DNA of 64,000 nt from JAKZVK01 sp965261065 (lineage in GTDB: Bacteria > Acidobacteriota > Terriglobia > Bryobacterales > UBA6623). Below are positions 34,009 to 43,233 of this stretch, piece after piece. The notes beneath the pieces were generated by a model. That model did not search any database, was not told the origin of the DNA, and saw nothing but the letters and a program-made list of their open reading frames with translations. A program made the position numbers and the translations under genes. How positions within the stretch are numbered: position 1 is the first letter of the stretch; every line of letters begins with the position of its first letter. Where the stretch lies: contig OZ253444.1 of NCBI GenBank assembly GCA_965261065.1, positions 124,001 to 188,000 of the forward strand, in the 5' to 3' direction.

Positions 34009-36246
34009 GGCGAGGGCGGTGAAGTCAGCTTCGACCTCGGGGTATACGACGACGCCCGGCCCTTGGTCATCGATCCGGTTCTGGTCTATTCGAGCTACCT
34101 CGGCGGCACGAACCAGGACCGGGGAGACGGGATCACGGTCGACTCCACGGGCAGCGCCTACGTCACCGGCTTCACTCTGTCCAACGACTTTCCGACCCAG
34201 AATCCCTTTCAGGCCGCTATCGGCGGCACCCAAAGCGATGCGTTCGTGACGAAGATCAGTCCCGATGGCTCGACGATGATCTACTCGACCTACCTGGGCG
34301 GGGCAGCCAGCGGTGACTTGGGCTACGACATTGCCGTCGATGCGGATGGCAACGCCTACGTCACCGGCGCAGCGGCAGGCGGCTTTCCCACAACCGCCGG
34401 AGCTTTCCAAACCGTGCTCAACGGAAATGGGGATATCTTTGTTACTAAGCTCAACGCCGCCGGCAACGCACTTGTTTACTCGACCTACATCGGGGGCGAG
34501 CGCCTGGAGCGTGGTTTCGGAATCGCCCTGGACGAGACGGGCGCTGCCTATGTCACCGGTCAAACCTCGTCTAACGAGTTCCCGGTTCCGAACAACGCCT
34601 TCCAGCCGTCACACACCGTGACCAATGCGGGCGTTGACTGTTTCGTCGCAAAGGTAAACCCGGCCGGCAGCGCGTTGCCCTATTCCACCTATCTCGGCGG
34701 GCAGGGAGAGGACCGTTGCTTTGGCATCGTCGTCGACCACGAACATCACGCCTACGTCACAGGCTTGACGCAGTCGGGGGACTACCCAACCACCCCGGGC
34801 AGCCTGCAGCCGGTCTTCGGCGGCGCGCTCGACGCCGTCGTCACCAAGTTGAATGCGGACGGCACCGACGTCATCTACTCGACTTTTCTGGGTGGCGGCA
34901 GCATTGAGCAAGGCCACGCAATCGCCCTCGACTTCGCTCACAACGCTTATGTCACCGGTGAGGTCCAGTCTCGAGACTTCCCCACAACACCCGGCGCATT
35001 CCAGACCGAGTTCGGCGGCAACCGGGACGCTTTCGTCACCAAGATCAACTCGGCGGGCTCCGAGCTGGTTTACTCCACCTACTTGGGCGGCGCCGCGCGC
35101 GACCACGGCCACGGGATCGCCGTCGACCGGGCGACCAACGCGTACGTCGACGGTTGAACGGTATCGAGGAACTTCCCCCTCGCGAGCCCACTAGACATGA
35201 GCGGGGATGGCTCAGACGGCGATGCGTTCTTTACCAAGCTCAACTACATGGGCTCGGCGCTCCTCTTTTCGACGTACTTGGGCGGTGTCGAGCAGGAACG
35301 TGTCGGGGGTGATTCGGGCGACGGCGGCGGCAACCACATCGCCATCGACGATGCGTGCAAGATGTACGGTGCCGGCTCGACCCAGTCCGATGATTTCCCG
35401 ACCATGGGTCCCTTCCAGGCCGCTCGCGGTGGCAATTCCGATGGGTTCGTCGCCAAGATCGACCACGAAAACAACGATGGGGATCCCACGATCGGCTGCG
35501 AGGCCACGGTGCTGGCGAACTTGAGCCCATTGGTCAAGATGATCTCGCGCAACGCCATCATCACCATCTTCGGGCGAGATTTCGCCGAGCCGGGCGTGAG
35601 CATCATCAGCCCCGAACTCGACGCGCAGGGCAACATTACGACCATCCTTGGCAATACGTGCGTCGAGGGCAACGGAGAGCGTTTGCCGATGTTTTCGGTC
35701 AACCCAAATCAGATCAACGCGCAGGCTTCTCACCTGCTGGCTTTGGGTTACGCCGAGATACGGGTGATTCGCAATTGCGGAACCGACCCCCAGGCCAGCG
35801 CACCCGACTACGTCCAAGTCAAGGAGCAGGCCCCGGCCTTCTTCGTATTCTTCGCTGGAGGCGCCGACGGAAGTTTTCCAATCGCGGCGCTCCATCTCGA
35901 CTTCAGCGTCGTGGCGGCGGACGGCCTGTTCGCCGGTGCGACCCCGGCCGATCAAGGCGAGATCATCAGCCTGTTCGGGACGGGCATACCGTTGACCGAC
36001 CCGGTCTTCCCGGCCGGCGTGCTCCCCCCGGTGGCCCGCCAGATCACCGGCGACATCAGCCTCACGGTCGGCGGCATTGAAGTCCCGCGCGAAAACATCG
36101 CCTATATCGGCGTCGCACCGTTCTTGGCCGGTGTGTTCCAGCTTGTCTTCACCGTCCCTGCCAACTTGCCTCCGGGAAACCATCAGGTCGTGCTGACGAT
36201 CAACGGCGTCTCGACGCCACTGGGCCCGTTCATCACCGTGGTGTAG
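34009..36246 (+). pseudogene. SBBP-repeat protein with Solibacter-type C-terminal domain, 5' cut and nonsense-broken
   Basis: The reading frame enters directly from the IS end as GEGGEVSFDLGVYDD, followed by LVIDPVLVYSSYLGG, the usual entry to SBBP beta-propeller repeats. About seven repeats follow (G-x-A-Y-V-T-G-x-T-x-S-x-D-F-P-T and V-Y-S-T-Y-L-G-G). A TGA at 35155..35157 breaks the frame after NAYVDG, and the same frame continues TVSRNFPL to 36246, ending in the TIGR03437-like domain (FSVNPNQINAQAS, GEIISLFGTG, LPPGNHQVVLTINGV). The 5' end with signal peptide is missing. The intact protein would be a secreted or surface repeat protein typical of Solibacter relatives. Confidence 0.85.
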
Positions 36247-36738
36247 CCCGTCTCAGCTAAACTCAACATGGGGATCCGGCAAGGCATAGCGGCCTTGCTC
36301 TTCCATTGCCCTTTCGGGGCTCGCGGCGCAAGGGTGGGGGGCAGGCCTGCGTTGCGAGCGGGGGTGGATTTACCCGTCACTTGCGTTCCGGCGCGGTTAC
36401 TTGGCGCGACTGGATTCGCACTCGGGAGGGTCGTGGGTGGTCGTCGCCAGCCACGTCGGTGACCCACGCCGGCTGGCCGGCCTTTTGGCACAGTTCTCGA
36501 CAAAGCATGGGTTGCACATTCCCCCTCTCCGGTCTCAGGCAAAGCACCGGGGCCGTGGGAATCGGCCGTTTTCGCCGCAAGCTGTTGATTCTGCGGAATG
36601 ACGATTCTGTGACTCGGAGTCCGCGCCAACCGGTGCGGCGGGTGCGTTTGGGGGTTTAGGGGAAGTCGGGGAAGTCGGGGGGAAGTCGCGGACAGGCTAC
36701 GACTTTTGAGACGGCCATGCTAGAGTATCGACAACTCG
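36247..36738. other. Intergenic region, no gene; short GGGGAAGTC tandem
   Basis: Nothing protein-like in either strand. At 36658..36690 the 9-mer GGGGAAGTC is repeated about three times, some 50 bp before the REP-associated transposase start. Confidence 0.4.
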
Positions 36739-37442
36739 ATGGCGCCACTCGCGCGGGTGGTGGCGGTGGGCGAACCGCACCACCTCACTCAGCGGGGCAA
36801 CAACCGCCAACCTACCTTCTTCGACCACCACGACCGCCGCACCTACGTCCGGCTGCTGGCCTCGTACTGCGCGCGCGAAGGCATCCGCCTGCTCGGCTAC
36901 TGCCTGATGACAAACCACATCCACCTGGTGGCCGTGCCCGAGCAGGCCGCCTCGTTCGCCCGCGCGGCATCGGACGCGCCCACTACGACTACACCCGCGC
37001 GCTGCACAACCGCTGGGGCGGCCACGGACACTTGTGGCAGAACCGTTTCTTCTCGTGTCCGCTGGACGGCGATCACCTCTGGACGACGTTGCGCTACGTC
37101 GACCGGAACCCGGTCCGCGCCGGGATGGTCGACGACGCGCCGGCGTACGAATGGTCGAGCGCGCGAGCGCATGTGGAGGGTCGCGACCAGCTAGGCTTAT
37201 TGGACTTGGAGCTTTGGAAGGAGGTCACTCGAGGCGAAGACTGGCGCGAGGCGTTGGGGCGAACGCGCGACGAGGACGCGGCCGAGATGGCGGCCCTGCG
37301 GCGGGCGACGCTGACGGGACGGCCGCTGGGCAGCGAGGGATTTGTGAAGCGATTGGAGGCGACGTTCGGTCGCAAGCTGAACCCGCAGCGTACGGGGCGG
37401 CCCAAGAAGGCGGCAGCGGCGGCGGCGAGCAGCGAAAAGTAG
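36739..37442 (+). pseudogene. REP-associated tyrosine transposase (RAYT, Y1 family), frameshifted
   Basis: From ATG 36739 the frame reads VGEPHHLTQRGNNRQPTFF and LMTNHIHLVAVPEQAASFAR, giving the HUH-type His-hydrophobe-His metal site (NHIHL). Near 36961..36970 the coding frame jumps by -1: the expected continuation IGRAHYDYTRALHNRWGG, with the candidate catalytic Tyr, then GHLWQNRFFSCPLD and LRYVDRNPVRAGMV are in the other frame. Relatives read both parts as one protein of about 230 residues. RAYTs are single-copy domesticated transposases thought to spread REP palindromes. The window contains several copies of a REP-like palindrome but none directly flanking this gene. Confidence 0.8.
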
Positions 37443-37475
37443 TAGCCTGTTTCAATGCATAGGTAGTGGCAAAGA

Positions 37476-37546
37476 GGAATCCTCCCGGGGGCAAAATGCT
37501 GAGAGCGGCCACGCGGTCGGCTCAGAGCCAATCCCAGGAGGATTCC
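37476..37546 (+). promoter_or_regulatory. Inverted repeat that can sequester the IS110 transposase ribosome-binding site
   Basis: GGAATCCTCC (37476..37485) is the exact complement of GGAGGATTCC (37537..37546), which is the Shine-Dalgarno region lying immediately before the ATG at 37547. Transcripts entering from outside would fold and hide the site, while a promoter between the arms would not include the left arm. This resembles the protective hairpins of other IS families. Confidence 0.55.
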
Positions 37547-38575
37547 ATGCCAGAACTCTACTACATCGGACTCGATGTCCATAAGAAAAGCATCAGCTTC
37601 TGCATCAAAACCGGGGACGGAACGATCGTCCAGCGCGGTCAGGTCGCGGCCACTCGCGCCGCCCTGACCGCTTGGGCGTCAGCCCTCGAGCGCCCTTGGG
37701 TGGGCGCGCTCGAAGCCACCCTGTTTACCGGCTGGATTTACGATCACCTCCAGCCCTTCGCCCAGGAACTGCAAGTCGCACACCCGGCCATGCTCAAGGC
37801 CATCGCCTGCGCCAAGAAGAAGAACGACCGTCTCGACGCCACCAAGATCAGTGACCTGCTGCGCTGCAACCTGCTGCCGCGCTGCTACGTGGCGCCGCCT
37901 GCCCTGCACGAGTTGCGGCGCGTGCTGCGCTATCGCAATCTGCTGCTGGGCGAAGCCGTCCGCATGAAGAACAAAATCAGCGGGCTACTGATGGAAGTGG
38001 GCGAACCCTACGATGCCAGGCGGCTGCACGGGCGCAACTATTTCTACTCCTATCTCGACAGCCTGCGCGACACGCCCGAGTCGGTGATCGAGCTGCTCGC
38101 CATCACCCGCGGTAGCCTGGAAATGTTCGATCGTTTGCAGCAGGAGTTACTGCGCGGATTGCGGCGCCATCCGCTGTTGCGGGAACGCGTCGAGTTGCTG
38201 CAGTCGATTCGCGGCGTGGGGGAGGTGAAGGCGTTGACCTGGGCGCTGGAGACCGTCGAGCCCGAGCGCTTCGGTTCGCTGGGCCAGGCGGTGAGTTACT
38301 GTGGGTTGTGTTCGGCACAGCGCGAGTCGGCCGGCAAGACGCAGCGGGGACCGCTGTCGAAGCAGCGCAACAAGCATTTGCAGCGGGTGCTGATCGAGGC
38401 GGCGAAACTCGCGCCGCGCTGGAACCCGCAACTGCACGACGTCCATGAGCGGGAGTTGACGCGCGGGTCTCGCAATCGCGCGACGTTGGCCGTGGCGCGC
38501 AAGTTGGTGGCGTATCTGCGGGCCGTGGACACCAGTGGCCGCGCGTTCGTGCCGCGGGTTGCGGCCGAGGCGTAA
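37547..38575 (+). CDS. IS110 family DEDD transposase
   Basis: 342 residues from ATG 37547, chosen for the adjacent AGGAGGA and because the protein then opens with the RuvC-like motif YIGLDVHKKSISF (first Asp). GALEATLFTGW gives Glu, and KKKNDRLDATKISDLL gives the two Asp residues. The C-terminal Tnp20 domain contains LLQSIRGVGEVKALTWALE and the serine motif GPLSKQRNKHLQRVL. Both domains are full length and in frame. These recombinases act with a guide (bridge) RNA made from a non-coding end of the element. The element lies directly behind the broken RAYT gene. Confidence 0.93.
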   Translation: MPELYYIGLDVHKKSISFCIKTGDGTIVQRGQVAATRAALTAWASALERPWVGALEATLFTGWIYDHLQPFAQELQVAHPAMLKAIACAKKKNDRLDATKISDLLRCNLLPRCYVAPPALHELRRVLRYRNLLLGEAVRMKNKISGLLMEVGEPYDARRLHGRNYFYSYLDSLRDTPESVIELLAITRGSLEMFDRLQQELLRGLRRHPLLRERVELLQSIRGVGEVKALTWALETVEPERFGSLGQAVSYCGLCSAQRESAGKTQRGPLSKQRNKHLQRVLIEAAKLAPRWNPQLHDVHERELTRGSRNRATLAVARKLVAYLRAVDTSGRAFVPRVAAEA

Positions 38576-38760
38576 CGAGGAGAATTTGCTTTTTTTCTGT
38601 TAAAAGGAGAAACGAAGAGTTTCATCGACGCTGTGCGGTGTCACGAGCGGCCCGCCGGTCCTCGCCTGTTGGGGACTACGCGAAGGAGTTTGCTGGGAGT
38701 TTCCTGGGAAATTTCTGATGCGTCCGTATCTCTGTTTCGAGGCCGGCGGGCCTGAAAACC
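38576..38760 (+). ncRNA. Candidate structured RNA in the IS110 right end
   Basis: Non-coding sequence after the transposase stop contains an exact inverted pair GGCCCGCCGG/CCGGCGGGCC (38649..38658 and 38743..38752) enclosing about 84 bases with internal G/C-rich loops. IS1111-type members carry their bridge RNA downstream of the transposase, so this is a plausible location. No loop-target match was established. Downstream (38761..38961) I see no gene. Confidence 0.35.
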
Positions 38761-38961
38761 CAAACTGAATCTTCCACGACGGTCCCCCGGCCGGTACGGT
38801 GGGGCGACCCGATGCGCGCACATGGATGTCTGGTCACGTGACTCGTTGACCTTGCGACTTGATTCGCAAAAACGCTCGGGCTGCGAAGCGTCACTGCTGA
38901 AGACAACGCCCCCGCTGACGGGAGGATTCGGATGACTGCGTCCATCCTTGACAGATACCTA

Positions 38962-39660
38962 TCATGGATGTCCCCACTCCGGGCTTAGAAACTCGGGAAC
39001 GCCGTCGAAGAACGGGTTGCCCGCCTGGTCGACGAAGAAGTCCAGCACCAGCGGCTGCCAGCGGTTGGGGTCGACAAGGTCCGGGTTCCCCGGAAAGGCG
39101 GGCAATAGGGGCGGATTGATGGGCTCGTAGTGGAGATTGGCGTAGCCGCCGGCCTCGTTGGCGTTATCGTTCGCGCCGTGCTCGAGTACCGTCTGCGCGA
39201 TGCGGTTGCCTAGCGCCGCCGGTGAATCGCCGAGTGTGGAGGTGAAGCCGCGGTCGTAGCCCAACTCGTCCATCTTGGCGTCAAAGGAGGGCAGCGACCG
39301 GTCGGCGCCCGGCGAGTTCGCGAACCTTGCCGAGAGGATGCGGTAGGCGGCGTAGCTAATAGCTTCCGCCCGGGCTAACTGCACTTCGCCGGGGTCGCTT
39401 GTCGATTGCCAGGCCCTCTCGTGATGGAGGTAGGTGCCGGCGCCCCTGTCGTAGGCGGCCCAGGCGTCCCACATGGCTGCCGAAACGTGGAACAAATTGC
39501 GAGCATGCACGGTTGGCCGGGCGAAGTCGATGCGGATTGCATCGAGCAATTCCTCGTTCCATTGGCGAGCAATCGATTGCTCGGCTGGGGCGACCCCCGA
39601 GAAGAGCAGAGCTATGGCAAGGGAAACCACGGACCGCTGGATCAAACACGCTACTTTCAC
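38962..39660 (-). pseudogene. Vanadium haloperoxidase-like protein, N-terminal remnant
   Basis: 232 residues. Signal peptide (VVSLAIALLFSGVAPA) followed by QSIARQWNEELLDAIRIDFA and RNLFHVSAAMWDAWAAYDRG, the N-terminal helices of secreted vanadium-haloperoxidase-like/PAP2-related proteins of this phylum. The frame ends at EFLSPEWGHP, where homologues continue for a further several hundred residues with the vanadate-binding Arg/His motifs. Those are absent from the sequence up to the IS110 element, so the gene is truncated by about half or more. The remnant cannot be catalytic. Confidence 0.65.
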
Positions 39661-39943
39661 GTAGCTCCTTTCCTGTCTGCAATCGCCAATCAGCCCCCCG
39701 GCCCGGGTCTGGCCGGCCAGCCTCAGCGGCGGCAGTTAACACTTGTGAACGGACGCTCGTCTACAGCCTAGCCGAATTGGGTGGCTGCCGTGAAGGGGAG
39801 TTGGTGATCGCCGGCTGAGGGCGGCGAAGGCAGCGGTCGTCAAGGAGGCGGGCTAAAGAGCAGGCGGTCTCTGGTAGATCGTTTCCGGCACCGGAGGCCT
39901 GAAACAGCCCTATGATACGCTTCTGAGTAGAGGTCTCCCCACA

Positions 39944-41614
39944 CTGTCTGATCACAAGCTGCAAGTCATCCCGCTCGGTGGGCTCGGCGAGTTCGGGATG
40001 AACATGCTCGCTCTGCGTTGCAGGGATGACATCATCGTCATCGACGCCGGCATGATGTTCCCGGGCGTGGAGTTGTTAGGCGTCGACATCGTCGTCCCCG
40101 ACGTCACCTATCTGCTCGACAACCAAGACAAGCTGCGAGGCTTGGTGCTCACGCACTGTCACGAGGACCACATCGGCGCGGTCCCCTACGTCCTTTCGCA
40201 GCTCAACCCGCCGGTCTACGCGCCGCGCTTTGCCAAGGCGCTGGTCGAACGCCGCCTCGGCGAACACGAACTGGCCGAAAAGCCCACCATCCATGGGGTC
40301 GAGGCCGGGGCGAAGATCACGCTCGGGTGCTTCGAGGTGGAGTTCATCCACGTCACGCACTCGACGGTTGATACGACGGCGCTGGCGATTAAGACGCCAG
40401 TGGGTACGGTGATCCACAGCGCGGATTTCAAGATCGACCCCACGCCCATTGACGGCCGCCCGTTCGATTTGCACCGGTTCGCCGAGTACGGGCAAAAGGG
40501 CGTGCTGCTGCTTCTGTCGGACTCAACGAACTCAGAACGCGAGGGCTTCACGCCGTCGGAGCGCGCGGTGCGGCCGCGGCTCGAGGACCTGTTCCAGCGC
40601 TCCGACGGGACGGTCTTTATCAGTTGCTTTTCGTCATCAACGCATCGCGTGCAACAGATTCTCGAGCTCTCCGCCGAAAGCGGCCGCAAGGTAGCGATGG
40701 TCGGCCGCAGCATGCAGACCTATTCGGAGCGAGCGCACGAGTTGGGGCTGTTGAAGATTCCGGACGGGCTGCTGATCCGTCCGCAAGATCTCGACCGGCT
40801 GCCGCGCTCGCACCGCACCGTGATCATCGCCGGCAGCCAGGGCGAGCCGCTGTCATCGTTGTCGCGCGCCGCGGTAGGCAAGCACCGCCACGCCGTGATC
40901 GAGCCCGGAGACGAAGTCGTGCTCAGCACGCGGCTAATTCCGGGGAACGAAAAGGCGGTGTTTCGGATGATCGACCACCTCTATCGGCGGGGGGCCGAGG
41001 TCGTCTACGGAGACATGAACCCGCCGTTACACGTGTCCGGACACGGCAGCCGCCAGGAGCAGTTGCTGATGTTGAACCTGACGCGCCCGAAGTACTTCGT
41101 CCCGATTCACGGCGAGTATCGGCAGTTGGCCCGCCACATTCGATTGGCCGAGCACTTGCGGTCGTCGGGGCTCGAGGAGTCTTTTCTGCTGCAGAGCGGA
41201 GACGTTCTGGAGCTCGACTCCAACGGCGCGCGTCGGCGGGAGAGCGTGCCGGTGGGGCGGGTCTGCATCGACACGGGTACGGGTGACGAGATCCTCGAAG
41301 AGATGGTGATCCGCGACCGGCGGCACCTATCGGAGTTCGGAATCGTCGTCCCGATCGTCGCGCTCAACCGCCACAGCGGGCAGCTCGAGAGCGGCCCGGA
41401 GATCGTGACACGCGGTTTCGTCGTTCCCGAAGACGGCTCGCAGCTTCTCGATGGCGCGCGCGATGTGGTGATGAAAACGGTCGAGGGTTCGAGCGTCGAA
41501 GAGAAGACCGACTGGGGCGTGATGGAAGAGAAGATCCGGACGGACCTGCGCCGCTACCTGCGGCAGAAGACGGCCGGACGCCCACTGGTGCTACCGGTGA
41601 TTCTCGAAACCTGA
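39944..41614 (+). CDS. rnj: Ribonuclease J
   Basis: About 556 residues. Metallo-beta-lactamase/beta-CASP nuclease: LTHCHEDHIGAVPYVL holds the H-x-H-x-D-H zinc motif, followed by FIHVTHSTVDTTALAI, HSADFKIDPTP, LLLSDSTNSEREGFT, the beta-CASP region VGRSMQTY, AGSQGEPLSSLSR, MNPPLHVSGHGSRQEQLLML and PIHGEYRQL. The C-terminal oligomerisation domain is present. The first ATG in frame (39998) would cut off the conserved HKLQVIPLGGLGEFG, so I place the start at CTG 39944 (LSDHKLQVIPL, as MSDHK), with AGAGG 9 bases upstream. Function: 5'-3' exo/endonuclease in RNA maturation and decay. Confidence 0.9.
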   Translation: MSDHKLQVIPLGGLGEFGMNMLALRCRDDIIVIDAGMMFPGVELLGVDIVVPDVTYLLDNQDKLRGLVLTHCHEDHIGAVPYVLSQLNPPVYAPRFAKALVERRLGEHELAEKPTIHGVEAGAKITLGCFEVEFIHVTHSTVDTTALAIKTPVGTVIHSADFKIDPTPIDGRPFDLHRFAEYGQKGVLLLLSDSTNSEREGFTPSERAVRPRLEDLFQRSDGTVFISCFSSSTHRVQQILELSAESGRKVAMVGRSMQTYSERAHELGLLKIPDGLLIRPQDLDRLPRSHRTVIIAGSQGEPLSSLSRAAVGKHRHAVIEPGDEVVLSTRLIPGNEKAVFRMIDHLYRRGAEVVYGDMNPPLHVSGHGSRQEQLLMLNLTRPKYFVPIHGEYRQLARHIRLAEHLRSSGLEESFLLQSGDVLELDSNGARRRESVPVGRVCIDTGTGDEILEEMVIRDRRHLSEFGIVVPIVALNRHSGQLESGPEIVTRGFVVPEDGSQLLDGARDVVMKTVEGSSVEEKTDWGVMEEKIRTDLRRYLRQKTAGRPLVLPVILET

Positions 41615-41632
41615 GGCCCTATAGGGTCTCCT

Positions 41633-42676
41633 CTACAAGGTTTCCGGGGCCGGGGGGAAGTATCCGGTGCGGTGGCGAATCTCGATGTCGACGTCGGCCT
41701 TGAAGTTCACCTCGACCCGGATCCTCCGGTACTTGCCGTCACTGAAGGGCGTCGGCGGGGCATAGCCCAGCACGTACTGTTTCTGGATCGTGCCGGAGAT
41801 GTCCTTGATGGAGTCGTAGATGGCTTGCAGCTTGGCCTGCTCGTACTCGCCGGTGCCGACGGTGTAGACAAAGTTGCCGGCATCTTGGGGCTTGGAAAGG
41901 TAGCCGGAAACGCCCTTGTGCATGTTGTCCATGGGCTGCACCAAGTGGCCGCCCGTCGCCTTGACGAGCCGGTCGAGGTTTTTGGCTTCGGCCTCGTGGA
42001 AGCCCCAGGCGACGGTGCTCATGACGTAGATCGTGACTTGGTGCCGCTGGGCGGCGTCGATCACTTCTTCGATCGAGCGCTTACTGGCGCTGTCATGCCC
42101 GTCGCCGATGATGACGATCACCTTGCGGGGCTCGCCCGGGCCCTTGTATTTCACGCTGGCTAGGTGTTCGGTGCAGGCCTCATAGATGGCGTCGAGCATG
42201 GCGCTGCCGCCGCCGTGCTTGAGACTCTCGAGTTTCTCGGAGATGTAGTACGGGTCTTCGGTCATCTTGACCAGCAAGTCGACCTCGCTGTGGTAGCCGA
42301 GCAGGAAGCCTCGGTCTTTGCCGCCTTCGGGAACCAAGGCGAAGGCCAGGTCACCGATGGACCTCTTGTAGGTCTTGTAGTAGCGTCGCGCCGTGCTGCT
42401 CTTGTCGACCACGAAGCCGACATAGAGAGGCGGCATGTTGACCTTGTCCTCGCTACTGGTGAGGTAGCGGATTTGGACGAGCTCACCGTCCTCGAAGACG
42501 CGGAAGTCTTCCTTGCCGAGGTCGATGACGAAGTTGCCGTCATTGTCGACAACGGTGACCGGCACATTGACGACATTGACTTCGACCTGAATGGTCGAGT
42601 CGGTACTAGTTTCGACCTCTTGGGCGGGCAGCAAAACCGCGCCCAGAAGGGCTGCGACAAGGGCCTGGCGATGCAT
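41633..42676 (-). CDS. VWFA-related secreted protein, acidobacterial type
   Basis: 347 residues with a signal peptide. An N-terminal strand-rich region (VEVNVVNVPVTVVDNDGNFV, then KEDFRVFEDGELVQI) is the hallmark of the acidobacterial VWFA-related family (TIGR03436). It is followed by a von Willebrand A domain with a modified MIDAS, GFVVDKSSTARRYY in place of D-x-S-x-S, a GGGSAMLDAIYEA segment and VIVIIGDGHDSASKRS. The C-terminus ends in HRTGYFPP, also typical. Extracytoplasmic and of unknown function; metal-dependent adhesion is the family-level guess. It converges with RNase J, 18 bp between. Confidence 0.92.
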   Translation of the reverse strand: MHRQALVAALLGAVLLPAQEVETSTDSTIQVEVNVVNVPVTVVDNDGNFVIDLGKEDFRVFEDGELVQIRYLTSSEDKVNMPPLYVGFVVDKSSTARRYYKTYKRSIGDLAFALVPEGGKDRGFLLGYHSEVDLLVKMTEDPYYISEKLESLKHGGGSAMLDAIYEACTEHLASVKYKGPGEPRKVIVIIGDGHDSASKRSIEEVIDAAQRHQVTIYVMSTVAWGFHEAEAKNLDRLVKATGGHLVQPMDNMHKGVSGYLSKPQDAGNFVYTVGTGEYEQAKLQAIYDSIKDISGTIQKQYVLGYAPPTPFSDGKYRRIRVEVNFKADVDIEIRHRTGYFPPAPETL

Positions 42677-42834
42677 GGTGTCGGGAAAAGTGCGCCCTTA
42701 TTCTAGCGCAGATTCCGGGTGGCGGAGTGTTGGGGGGATTACATGGGTGCGCGACAAGAAAGTGATGATTTGCGGGTTCCCCTTTTTTGCGTGCGAATCC
42801 TTACGTAGTGATACGTTAGGAAAGGAGGCGTACT

Positions 42835-43233
42835 ATGCCCGAATCTCTCGTCGCGCTCGAACGTCAACGAAAGGCCATCCTCGCTCGGATTCTCGATCTA
42901 GGAGACTTCCGCAGCGGATCCATCAGCGCTGTCAGCGGCCGCTGCGGCAAACCGTCCTGCCGCTGCCATCAGCCCGGCCAGCCCGCTCATGGCCCGAACT
43001 ACCGCCTGACCAGGAAGGTCAACGGCAAGATCGTGAGTGAGACCTTTTCCTCGCCCGCCCAGCGGCGCAAAGCGCAACGCGAAGTTGAGGCTTTTCACCG
43101 CTTCCGGGAGCTGAGCCGACAACTGCTCGAAGTCAACGAACAGATCTGCCGCTTGCGCCCCGTCGCCGAGGACACCGAGCTGAGTCCGCAGGAAAAAAAA
43201 CGGCCGAGGCGATCCAGCAAGAAGTCGCCGTAG
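42835..43233 (+). CDS. DUF6788-like accessory protein of ISKra4 copy 1 (CGKPSCRC)
   Basis: 132 residues from ATG 42835, preceded by GGAAAGGAGG. Helical N-terminus (VALERQRKAILARILDLGD), then SGRCGKPSCRCHQPGQPAHG with three cysteines and a histidine in a compact cluster, a basic strand segment (YRLTRKVNGKIVSETFS) and a long helix ending in a Lys/Arg-rich tail. Metal or nucleic-acid binding is inferred from the Cys cluster. The 3' end carries A8 at 43193..43200, in phase A_AAA_AAA, and the -1 frame from there opens into the transposase, so part of the product may be a fusion. Confidence 0.88.
   Translation: MPESLVALERQRKAILARILDLGDFRSGSISAVSGRCGKPSCRCHQPGQPAHGPNYRLTRKVNGKIVSETFSSPAQRRKAQREVEAFHRFRELSRQLLEVNEQICRLRPVAEDTELSPQEKKRPRRSSKKSP

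Larger units (their letters stand above)
37471..38760 (+). mobile_element. IS110 family element (approximate limits)
   Basis: A DEDD transposase gene is framed by about 75 bp upstream and about 185 bp downstream of structured non-coding DNA. IS110 elements usually lack terminal inverted repeats and target duplications, so the limits cannot be fixed by eye. The structured ends (hairpins at 37476..37546 and 38649..38752) are taken as part of the element. Confidence 0.65.
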
